NCBI GenBank assembly: GCA_964462945.1 | Contig: CAYWZW010000015.1 | Span: 1 to 64,000, forward strand | Direction of reading: 5' to 3' | From: GCA-020343675 sp964462945 | Lineage (GTDB): Bacteria > Planctomycetota > Phycisphaerae > Sedimentisphaerales > Anaerobacaceae | DNA length: 64,000 bases | Translations under genes and position numbers: made by a program | Notes under the pieces: generated by a model | Seen by the model: the letters and a program-made list of their open reading frames with translations, nothing else | Database searches by the model: none | Told to the model about the DNA's origin: nothing | In this document: positions 17,693-24,888 of the stretch, piece after piece | How the letters are laid out: every line of letters begins with the position of its first letter | Position numbering within the stretch: the stretch's first letter is position 1

Positions 17693-18742
17693 ATGGTCGC
17701 CACGAAGATACAAGAAGCCACATTCATAACGCATGGCGGGCGCCGCATTCCTAAGGTGCCCACGGAGTTAGGCTGGCCCGATAGGCTCGGCGGTTGGAAA
17801 GCGCGTTGGGCCATCGGACGGATGAAATACTCGGTCGAGTCCGGGATTTACGCTGTGGGCAGCCCCGATGCAGGCTCGCCCGTTTTTGTCTCAGCCAACT
17901 ACAAGATGAGTTTCGACCGTTTGAGGAGTCAGTTAGTCGGCCGGGATGGATGGATACTTGTGCTCGACACTAAAGGCATAAATGTCTGGTGTGCTGCGGG
18001 CAAGGGAACCTTTGGAACCGAGGAGCTGGTCAAGTGCATAGAAGAGTTTCAATTGCATGAGATTGTTAAGCACAAGACGCTTATCGTGCCCCAGTTGGGC
18101 GCAGCAGGTGTAAGCGCACACAAGGTCAAACGGCAGGGCGGATTTGACGTGGTCTATGGGCCTGTGAGAGCCGAGGATTTGCCCGCTTTTCTTGATGCCG
18201 GCATGCAGGCGACACAGGAAATGCGCCAGGTGACCTTTCCATTGTGGGATCGGATCGTTCTTATACCTGTGGAGTTAGTTTCGTGGGGGAAATACGTGGT
18301 TCTCGTCGCTGCGTGCTTTCTTGTACTGGCTGGTTTGAATGCAAAGGGATACTCGATCACACTTGCAGTGTCGGATGGAAGTCGGAGTGTTCTGATGCTT
18401 TTGGCAGGTTTTGTGGCTGCTGTTGTTCTTGGGCCTGTCCTGTTGCCCTGGCTGCCCGGCCGGTCGTTTTCTGCAAAAGGTTTGTGGATCGGGCTGGCGG
18501 TGCTGTTCGCGGGGCAGTTGTTTCTGTGGCGTCACACAAATACGCTCGATGACCGGTTTAGCACGGCTGCATGGGTGCTGATGATACCGGCGTTGACAAG
18601 TTTTGTAGTACTGAACTTCACCGGCGCCTCGACGTACACATCTCTGTCCGGAGTAAAACGGGAAGTAAAGATCGCCGTTCCAATACAACTGGTTTGTGCG
18701 GCATTAGGTATTGGACTGTGGTTCGTAGGACGTTTTGTCTAA
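17693..18742 (+). CDS. hgcA: HgcA, corrinoid protein of mercury methylation
   Basis: Membrane-anchored corrinoid protein that, with HgcB, transfers a methyl group to Hg(II). The cap-helix signature N-V-W-C-A-A-G-K is complete at residues 97-104 (bases 17981-18004); Cys100 matches the cobalt-coordinating cysteine (Cys93 in the characterised Pseudodesulfovibrio mercurii ND132 protein). The N-terminal 180 residues form the CFeSP-like corrinoid-binding domain (VPQLGAAGVSAHKVK, FDVVYGPVRAEDLPAF). After FPLWDRIVLIPVEL come five hydrophobic segments (near residues 200-217, 231-252, 263-278, 292-314 and 328-348), the family's membrane domain. The length, 349, is typical. No part is missing. It is followed after 26 bases by hgcB. 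The related acetyl-CoA-synthase CFeSP lacks both the NVWCAAGK motif and the membrane part, so this identification is firm. Confidence 0.97.
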   Translation: MVATKIQEATFITHGGRRIPKVPTELGWPDRLGGWKARWAIGRMKYSVESGIYAVGSPDAGSPVFVSANYKMSFDRLRSQLVGRDGWILVLDTKGINVWCAAGKGTFGTEELVKCIEEFQLHEIVKHKTLIVPQLGAAGVSAHKVKRQGGFDVVYGPVRAEDLPAFLDAGMQATQEMRQVTFPLWDRIVLIPVELVSWGKYVVLVAACFLVLAGLNAKGYSITLAVSDGSRSVLMLLAGFVAAVVLGPVLLPWLPGRSFSAKGLWIGLAVLFAGQLFLWRHTNTLDDRFSTAAWVLMIPALTSFVVLNFTGASTYTSLSGVKREVKIAVPIQLVCAALGIGLWFVGRFV

Positions 18743-18768
18743 GCCAACGAGCAGAGAGATGAGCTGAT

Positions 18769-19062
18769 ATGGTAAGACTCGAATATCTGAAGAATGTTGT
18801 TACGTTGAACCTGGACACCGATAAATGTGTCGGGTGCGGAAGGTGCACCGAGGTGTGCCCGCACGGCGTATTCGTGGTTGAGGACAAGAAAGCCCGGATA
18901 ATTGACCGTGATTCGTGTATGGAGTGCGGCGCCTGTCAAAACAACTGCCCGGCTGACGCGATTTCGGCAGGAAAAGGTGTAGGCTGTGCCCAGGCCGTCC
19001 TGAGCGGAGCACTTTCAGGAACAGAGCCGAATTGCGACTGCTCCAAGACGTGCTGCGACTGA
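18769..19062 (+). CDS. hgcB: HgcB, 2[4Fe-4S] ferredoxin of mercury methylation
   Basis: Ferredoxin partner of HgcA, thought to deliver electrons to its corrinoid and to handle Hg(II). Two [4Fe-4S] motifs are intact: C20-x2-C23-x2-C26-x3-C30 and C50-M-E-C53-G-A-C56-x3-C60. The second contains CMECGAC, the hallmark that separates HgcB from other ferredoxins. The protein ends in a cysteine-rich tail with C89, C91 and the paired C95-C96 one residue before the C-terminus, as expected for HgcB; C73 is a further cysteine. Length 97 is normal. It follows hgcA on the same strand, the standard arrangement. Confidence 0.96.
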   Translation: MVRLEYLKNVVTLNLDTDKCVGCGRCTEVCPHGVFVVEDKKARIIDRDSCMECGACQNNCPADAISAGKGVGCAQAVLSGALSGTEPNCDCSKTCCD

Positions 19063-19130
19063 TGCACCTTATGGTTGCGTGGGGCAAACTCAATGGATCC
19101 GGAACCTGTATTCGATTTGGAGGTGACCAA

Positions 19131-20015
19131 ATGAGGCACGTGAAAAGGCCCGTCTTTTCCAGGATTTCTGTTGTGACCTTGACCGCCGTGTTAGCGATGA
19201 CGGGCGGCCGGGTGGCGTGCGGCGAGAAAATAGATACAAGCAAAATCGTCAGGGAGATGCTTGCAGCCCGCCAGGCCCGAACCCAAATTCCATATCCGAC
19301 AAAAATGTACGGGTCATTTAGCATTGAGAGGGCCTATCAGATTCAAGCCGACCTGGCCAAAGAGCTCAGCAAAGAGCTGGGGCCCATCGTGGGTTACAAG
19401 GTCGCGTATGCAAGCAAGGCCGCACAGGAACAGTTCGGTGTAACCGAGCCGGCAAGCGGTCCGCTCTTTGGTCTTCAGCGTGTGCCGAGCGGCTCGAAGC
19501 TTCCGGCCGGCCACTTCATGGAAATCGCTCTGGAGACGGAGGTCGCCTTTACCATCGGCAAGCGGATCGACCATGCAATTAAGGACGTCACTCAGCTCAA
19601 GGGCTATGTCAGGTGGATACATGCGGCCTTCGATGCCGGTGATTATCCGCTCGTGCAAGGGGACACAAAACCGACCGCGCAGGACATGATCGCCTGCGGC
19701 GCCGGGGCCCACGTCTTCGTGCTGGGTCCTGCCGTCGATCCGAAGCAGGTGGATGTGGATGCCGTCATCCTGAAGCTGGCTCGCAATGACGGAACCATCG
19801 CAGAAAGTGTCGCGACGAACGTGATGGGCAGTCCCTGGAATTCACTGCTCTGGTGCGCCAATCACACCGTCAAGCGTGGAGGCGCACTGGAACCCGGTAC
19901 GGTCATTTTGACCGGTACGGCGGCGCCGGCGTACAAAATCAAGGCAGACGCGATAAAGGGCGACTACGTGGGCGACTGCGGCCCCTTGGGTCAAGTCGCC
20001 ATGACTCTCTATTAG
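19131..20015 (+). CDS. 2-keto-4-pentenoate hydratase-like (FAH superfamily) protein with signal peptide
   Basis: Member of the fumarylacetoacetase-fold hydratase/decarboxylase group (MhpD type), which adds water to 2-keto-4-pentenoate-like acids or decarboxylates related acids with a divalent metal. Evidence: LGPIVGYKVAYASKAAQEQFGV, the metal-binding ALETEVAF acidic pair, and PWNSLLWCANH with GTVILTGTAAP near the end. The ATG at 19131 lies just behind GGAGGTGA. The first 31 residues (MRHVKRPVFSRISVVTLTAV onwards, ending ACG) form a convincing Sec signal peptide, which is unusual because this family normally works in the cytoplasm. It ends three bases before the dehydrogenase gene, suggesting a shared pathway for an alpha-keto or alpha-hydroxy acid. 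Confidence 0.8.
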   Translation: MRHVKRPVFSRISVVTLTAVLAMTGGRVACGEKIDTSKIVREMLAARQARTQIPYPTKMYGSFSIERAYQIQADLAKELSKELGPIVGYKVAYASKAAQEQFGVTEPASGPLFGLQRVPSGSKLPAGHFMEIALETEVAFTIGKRIDHAIKDVTQLKGYVRWIHAAFDAGDYPLVQGDTKPTAQDMIACGAGAHVFVLGPAVDPKQVDVDAVILKLARNDGTIAESVATNVMGSPWNSLLWCANHTVKRGGALEPGTVILTGTAAPAYKIKADAIKGDYVGDCGPLGQVAMTLY

Positions 20016-20018
20016 AAA

Positions 20019-20987
20019 ATGATGAAAATCGTCGTATTGGATGGCCACACCCTGAATCCCGGAGACCTTTCATGGAAGGACCTGGAGGCCTTCGGTGAAT
20101 GTACAGTCTATGAGCGCACGGCCCCGAAAGATGTTGTCCGGCGGGCCGGCGGGGCCGAGATCGCTCTGACCAACAAGACAGTCCTGTCCGCGGACATCAT
20201 CGGCCGCCTGACGAAACTCCAGTACATCTGTGTATTGGCGACGGGTTATAACGTGGTGGATGTCGAGGCCGCCCGGCAGCGAGGTATCCCGGTCAGCAAT
20301 GTCCCGACCTACGGAACGGAATCGGTGGCCCAGATGGTGTTCGCCCATCTGCTGAACCTGACGCAGAACGTGGCCCACCATGCCCGGACGGTACGAGACG
20401 GGCGCTGGGCCGCCTGCCCGGATTTTTGCTATTGGGACACGCCGCTTCTGGAGCTGCGGGGATTGACCATGGGTATCGTCGGGTTCGGGAGAATCGGCCG
20501 AGCGACGGCAAAGCTGGCGCGAGCATTCGGTATGAAGGTGATGGCTTACGATGTTGCCGAGTTGTCGCAAATGCCTGAAGGATGTGAGGCGGCCGAACTG
20601 AACGATGTCTTCGCAAAAGCGGACGTTCTGAGCCTGCACTGCCCGCTGACGGCCCAGACCGAGAAACTCATCAACACAGAACGGCTTAGCTTGATGAAGC
20701 CGACGGCATTCCTGATCAACACGAGCCGGGGCCCGTTGATTGACGAGCAGGCCCTGGCCGACGCGCTCAATGGCGGGAAACTCGCGGGCGCCGGTGTTGA
20801 CGTCCTCTCGACCGAGCCGCCCTCAAAAGACAATCCGCTCCCGAGGGCAAAGAACTGCCACATTACGCCGCACATCGCCTGGGCCACCCGAGCGGCAAGA
20901 GAAAGGCTGCTGCGGGTGACGATAGACAATGTTACCGCCTTCGTTGCGGGCAAGCCGCAGAACGTCGTTAACGGCGTAAGAGGCTGA
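20019..20987 (+). CDS. D-2-hydroxyacid dehydrogenase (D-isomer-specific, hydroxypyruvate reductase type)
   Basis: Cytoplasmic NAD(P)-dependent oxidoreductase reducing an alpha-keto acid to the D-hydroxy acid, 322 residues. The nucleotide-binding motif is GIVGFGRIGRATAKLARAFG; the catalytic Arg is in LINTSRGPLID, the Glu in the AGVDVLSTEPP region and the His in CHITPHIAWAT. The substrate domain has VLATGYNVVDVEAARQRGIPV and NVPTYGTESVAQM. Two ATG codons in tandem (20019 and 20022) are possible starts. It is translationally close to the preceding hydratase and is the last protein gene before tRNA-Phe. Glycerate/hydroxypyruvate specificity is the likeliest of the family options but not proven. 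Confidence 0.9.
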   Translation: MMKIVVLDGHTLNPGDLSWKDLEAFGECTVYERTAPKDVVRRAGGAEIALTNKTVLSADIIGRLTKLQYICVLATGYNVVDVEAARQRGIPVSNVPTYGTESVAQMVFAHLLNLTQNVAHHARTVRDGRWAACPDFCYWDTPLLELRGLTMGIVGFGRIGRATAKLARAFGMKVMAYDVAELSQMPEGCEAAELNDVFAKADVLSLHCPLTAQTEKLINTERLSLMKPTAFLINTSRGPLIDEQALADALNGGKLAGAGVDVLSTEPPSKDNPLPRAKNCHITPHIAWATRAARERLLRVTIDNVTAFVAGKPQNVVNGVRG

Positions 20988-21196
20988 GGTCAGGGCAGCC
21001 GCACAGGGCCGCTCCTACAGGAAAATCACCAAGTCGAATGGCAAGATTTAAGAATCAAGACTGCGGAGTCCCTTGGGAACGATTTCTGCCGGAAGGTATC
21101 CCACCGCGGACTGAATTTTCCATTTTGATTTTCCACTCTTGACGTTTAATCTTTGCCCCCGGCGGACAACATCCGGAGTTTTTGCCGCCAAAGAAG

Positions 21197-21226
21197 TTGA
21201 CAGTATGAATCCCAACGTGTTAATAT
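21197..21226 (+). promoter_or_regulatory. Promoter of tRNA-Phe
   Basis: Consensus TTGACA at 21197 and TAATAT at 21221 with an 18-base spacer, ending 12 bases before the mature tRNA start. Position and quality make it the likely promoter. Confidence 0.7.
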
Positions 21227-21238
21227 CCTACAATCGAC

Positions 21239-21321
<83 letters not shown>

Positions 21322-21326
21322 CGTTT

Positions 21327-21359
21327 GGCTGTCAAGTACTTACGCTTGGCAGCCTTTTT
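21327..21359 (+). terminator. Rho-independent terminator of tRNA-Phe
   Basis: GGCTGTCAAG (21327-21336) pairs with CTTGGCAGCC (21345-21354) with one G-T wobble, followed directly by five T residues. Confidence 0.85.
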
Positions 21360-21759
21360 GGTATGTCACGCCGAAATGCCCATTTCCGTCAGTTTTGCCC
21401 TAAGGTCTTTCGCGATGCTTCAGCTTTCTCTGTGCAAATCCAATAGGTAAACTGCATTTTCGGCCCAGAAACGAAGCCATAGCAGTCATGAAATCGGTAA
21501 AGATGAATACATTCGGATTGATAATCCGAGTGTCCTATGGATCGCCAGGACTGCCAACAGAATGTAGAGATGACCGATTTGCCTACGTGTGTGCGAACGC
21601 GAGCCAAGAACCGTCATCTCGTGATCTCCTGGAAAACGGCTTTCGCGTTTCTGCCGTCACCGTGGATTCACACTACTTCGATGCATGCGCCCCGTCAACG
21701 TGCCCAAGACGGTCCGTCGGCTGCTTTGCGGTTTACCGGTCGTGTCGTTCTTCCGTCGC
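21360..21759. other. Non-coding stretch at the left end of the candidate island
   Basis: About 400 bases with no convincing gene on either strand. This is where an integrase usually lies next to a tRNA target. The minus strand gives only short broken frames (for example one ending in AKLTEMGISA then a stop), which I could not assign; a decayed gene is possible. Confidence 0.4.
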
Positions 21760-21788
21760 TTGCATGTGGAACGCAGCATGGGTATAAT
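21760..21788 (+). promoter_or_regulatory. Promoter for the leading DUF5060/DUF4038 gene of the island
   Basis: TTGCAT at 21760 and a perfect TATAAT at 21783 with a 17-base spacer, 56 bases before the start at 21844. It may drive the long co-directional run that follows. Confidence 0.65.
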
Positions 21789-21843
21789 CGCAGCCGGTGA
21801 CCGCCTGTACCAGGTATCAGCGACTCGAAGGATAAAGGGATTC

Positions 21844-23436
21844 ATGATTGCGCTGGTGATGATTCTTGCTTCAGGGCTCATTCGTGAGGTGTCCGCGCAG
21901 GAAGTGCCCGTATGGGGCCGCTTTGAGACAAGCGTTGTCAACGCGAGAAGTTACGCAAATCCTTTCACCGACGTCACGCTGGTTGCCACCTTCATTCGTC
22001 CCGATAAGCGCCGCCTTCCATTTTGGGGTTTCTACGACGGCGACGGCAACGGCGGTCAGACGGGGAATGTGTGGAAACTACGGTTTATGCCGGACCAGGT
22101 TGGCGTGTGGTCGTATGAGTGTTCCTTCTCCGACGGCGTGCCCGGCAAGACCGGCACGTTCCGCTGCGTCGCCGACGGTGCAAAGAGCGGTCCGCTGCGC
22201 ATTGATCCCGCCAATCCACACTGCTGGGTATTTGCCGACGGTTCCCATTTTTTCGCCCGCGCCTACACGGCCCCCGAATTGTTCGTTGCGGCTAACCAGA
22301 CCCACCGCACGTACTGGATTGGCTACTTCTTCAGCACGAGGCACAAGTTCAATCTCTGCAACGCGAACCTGCTCAACTTCGTGGGAATCGCAGAGGAGCT
22401 CAACTGGCAAGGAACTCCTTACAAGGCTCCCGACCTGGCGCAGGAGGGCAGATACGTGAGCATTTCAGGCAACGGCCTGTTTCCCTTTCTTTATTCGGGG
22501 ACGCGCCCACTGTTCGACGGGGGATCCAACGTGGACTGGCTGCGCCCGAGCATCCGATGCTGGGCCAATGTGGACGAGGTGCTCCGCGAGTTAGAGGCGC
22601 GCAGGGTAGTGTGGTTCAATCATTGGGGAATGATCGGGTGGGACTGGAGCGGCAATGGAAGGCTCCTTGTGCCACCTGCGGCGCGCAAACAGGTCCTTCG
22701 CTACTGGATCGCCCGGCTGGCGCCCTATTGGAACGTGACCTGGAACATAGCGGGGGAATGGGATGAGTTGCTGACGCCGGCGGAGCTCGATGAGCTGGGC
22801 GCCTTTCTCGAAGAGATGGACCCGTGGAAGCACCCCGTGACCTCGCACGCACTGGGGACGACGGTGGATAGATTCTGGGTTGATTTTCGCGTCCAGCAGT
22901 TTGCGGCCGGCACCAGCAGCGATGCCGTCACGAACGCGGGCCGGGCATCGGCCGACTGCGCCGACAAACCCGTCTTCGCGTTCGAGACCTCCTGGGAAGC
23001 AACGCCCGGCAAGCTCACCCCCGATCAGGTGCGCACGGGCGCCTGGGGCAGCCTCATGGGCGGGGCGTTCTACCTTTATGCGGAGTGCTTCGAACCTACG
23101 CTCACCTGGGGCGATGGCGGCGCTTTTGGGTTCATCGAGATCATGAACGACTTCCTGGGTGGGCTTGCGTACTGGAAACTGAAGCCGGACCAGACCCTCG
23201 TGAATACGGGCAGCCTTTGTCTGGCCGAGCCGGGACGGGAATATGTGCTCTATCGGCAAAGCGGAGGAGCCATTACCATCGATCTTCCGAAAACGGGACC
23301 CGCGTTCAACGCCCAGTGGCTGGACCCACGCACCGGAGCCAAGAAAGCGGCCGCAGTGGTGGAGGGCGGCGCGAAGCGGACGTTTGCCTGCCCCGACGCG
23401 AGGGACTGGGTGCTGCATTTGAACAGAGAAGAATAA
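21844..23436 (+). CDS. DUF5060-DUF4038 TIM-barrel glycosidase-like protein
   Basis: Secreted 530-residue protein with the order DUF5060 beta-sandwich (about 20-110), DUF4038 TIM barrel (about 115-430) and a small C-terminal beta domain of the putative collagen-binding type (about 440-530). The ATG at 21844 gives a short signal peptide (MIALVMILASGLIREVSA). DUF5060 is recognised by FWGFYDGDGNGGQTGNVWKLRFMPDQ and the barrel entry by HCWVFADGSHFF. TWNIAGEWDE after VTWN holds the probable acid/base, and FAFETSWEAT is a candidate nucleophile segment. DUF4038 belongs to the GH5-like (clan A) fold; the substrate is unknown. It opens the dense + strand run of the island and precedes a related gene by nine bases. 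Confidence 0.8.
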   Translation: MIALVMILASGLIREVSAQEVPVWGRFETSVVNARSYANPFTDVTLVATFIRPDKRRLPFWGFYDGDGNGGQTGNVWKLRFMPDQVGVWSYECSFSDGVPGKTGTFRCVADGAKSGPLRIDPANPHCWVFADGSHFFARAYTAPELFVAANQTHRTYWIGYFFSTRHKFNLCNANLLNFVGIAEELNWQGTPYKAPDLAQEGRYVSISGNGLFPFLYSGTRPLFDGGSNVDWLRPSIRCWANVDEVLRELEARRVVWFNHWGMIGWDWSGNGRLLVPPAARKQVLRYWIARLAPYWNVTWNIAGEWDELLTPAELDELGAFLEEMDPWKHPVTSHALGTTVDRFWVDFRVQQFAAGTSSDAVTNAGRASADCADKPVFAFETSWEATPGKLTPDQVRTGAWGSLMGGAFYLYAECFEPTLTWGDGGAFGFIEIMNDFLGGLAYWKLKPDQTLVNTGSLCLAEPGREYVLYRQSGGAITIDLPKTGPAFNAQWLDPRTGAKKAAAVVEGGAKRTFACPDARDWVLHLNREE

Positions 23437-23445
23437 GGAGAGATT

Positions 23446-24888
23446 GTGAGCATCAGTCAACGAGTGAGAGTCTGGATGATGATGTGCCTGACGCTGCTCG
23501 TGTCATGGACTGTAACAGGGGCGACGCCCGCGGCCGGCCCGCTGCGGATCAGTACGGTCAACCCTCGCTATTTCACCGACGGCAGCGGCAAAGTGGTCTA
23601 TCTGACCGGCTCGCATACGTGGGACAACCTCCAGAACTTGGGTGAGAGCGAACCACCGGCCGAGTTCGACTTCGACGCTTACCTTGATTTCCTGACGCGG
23701 CACGATCACAACTTCATTCGTCTTTGGCGATGGGAGTTGATCACCTGGAATACGGGAGCCAATGACGAAAAACCGGGTCGACATTTCGTTTGCATGCCGC
23801 ATCCGTGGGCCCGCACTGGGCCGGGCCAGGCATCGGACGGCAAGCCAAAGTTCAACCTCGAGCAATTCGACGAAGGCTATTTTCGCCGCTTGCGGTCGCG
23901 TGTGGAGGCCGCCCGCGACAGCGGCATTTACGTGTCTGTCATGCTCTTTGAAGGCTGGGGCCTGCGGTTCGTGCCCGACGGGTGGAAGGCTCATCCCTTT
24001 CATCCCGCCAATAACGTGACCTTGACGGATAGCGACGTGAAAGGCATCCAGGGGATCGAGCTCTTCAGCCTCACTTTGCCCAAGGCGACGGCTTTTCAGG
24101 AGGCGTACGTCCGCAAAGTCATCGACACCGTCAACGATCTGGACAACGTGCTCTACGAGATTGGCAACGAAAGCGACTTCTCCACCACCGAGTGGCAGTA
24201 CCACCTGATCCGCTTCATCAAGAGCTACGAATCCACCAAGCCCAAGCAGCATCCGGTCGGCATGACCTCCATCGGCTATGGCGTGGACGACCTCGACCGC
24301 CTGCTCAAGAGCCCTGCCAACTGGATCTGTCCGAATCCTGACCGCTACGACTACAAGAACGATCCTCCGGCCTCGGACGGCGCCAAGGTCATCCTTGCGG
24401 ACACGGACCACCTTTGGGGGGTCGGCGGCAACGTCCCGTGGGTCTGGAAGAGTTTTCTGCGCGGGCTGAACCCGATTTTCATGGACCCGTACCGTCACGG
24501 CGTGCTGGACCGGGGGCCGGATGCGCAATGGGTGCCGATCCGCCGCGCTATGGGCGTCGCACGCCGTCTGGCGGAGCGGATAAACCTGGCGGCCATGACT
24601 CCTCAAAAGGAGTTGGCAAGCTCCGGGTACTGCCTGGCCAATCCGGGCGAGGAGTACCTGGTCTATTTGCCCGAGGGCGGCGAAGTGACCGTGGACTTCA
24701 CGGCGGCGACGGGACAGTTGAATGTCGAGTGGGTGCATCCAATCGAAGGGACGACCACCGGCGCAGCATCTGTCGCAGGCGGGGGCAAGCAGGTGCTGAA
24801 GGCCCCGTTCAGCGGTGAAGCGGTCGTTCATCTCCAGATATCTGAGAGGACTACACCCACACCGGCGATGAAGAGGGACAAACAGTGA
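23446..24888 (+). CDS. DUF4038-like TIM-barrel glycosidase-like protein, paralogue A
   Basis: Secreted protein of 480 residues, GTG start behind AAGGAGAG, with a signal peptide. The mature part opens with GPLRISTVNPRYFTDGSGK and YLTGSHTWDN, shared with the genes at 27078 and 30670. The barrel contains YVSVMLFEGW, NDLDNVLYEIGNES (Glu at 24169-24171, probable acid/base) and VILADTDHLWG (24397 onwards), where clan A enzymes usually have the Glu nucleophile but this protein has Asp-x-Asp-His. The C-terminal 90 residues (SSGYCLANPGEEYLVYLP then VTVDF and VEWVHP) are the putative collagen-binding beta domain. It overlaps the next gene by four bases. Confidence 0.75.
   Translation: MSISQRVRVWMMMCLTLLVSWTVTGATPAAGPLRISTVNPRYFTDGSGKVVYLTGSHTWDNLQNLGESEPPAEFDFDAYLDFLTRHDHNFIRLWRWELITWNTGANDEKPGRHFVCMPHPWARTGPGQASDGKPKFNLEQFDEGYFRRLRSRVEAARDSGIYVSVMLFEGWGLRFVPDGWKAHPFHPANNVTLTDSDVKGIQGIELFSLTLPKATAFQEAYVRKVIDTVNDLDNVLYEIGNESDFSTTEWQYHLIRFIKSYESTKPKQHPVGMTSIGYGVDDLDRLLKSPANWICPNPDRYDYKNDPPASDGAKVILADTDHLWGVGGNVPWVWKSFLRGLNPIFMDPYRHGVLDRGPDAQWVPIRRAMGVARRLAERINLAAMTPQKELASSGYCLANPGEEYLVYLPEGGEVTVDFTAATGQLNVEWVHPIEGTTTGAASVAGGGKQVLKAPFSGEAVVHLQISERTTPTPAMKRDKQ

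Noticed and set aside
17693..18742. Acetyl-CoA-pathway corrinoid protein (CFeSP small or large subunit)
   Set aside because: The NVWCAAGK motif, five membrane segments and the adjacent CMECGAC ferredoxin identify HgcA instead.
21389..21607. Short minus-strand frame beside tRNA-Phe as an integrase remnant
   Set aside because: No Arg-His-Arg-Tyr motif or recognisable integrase sequence; position alone is not enough.
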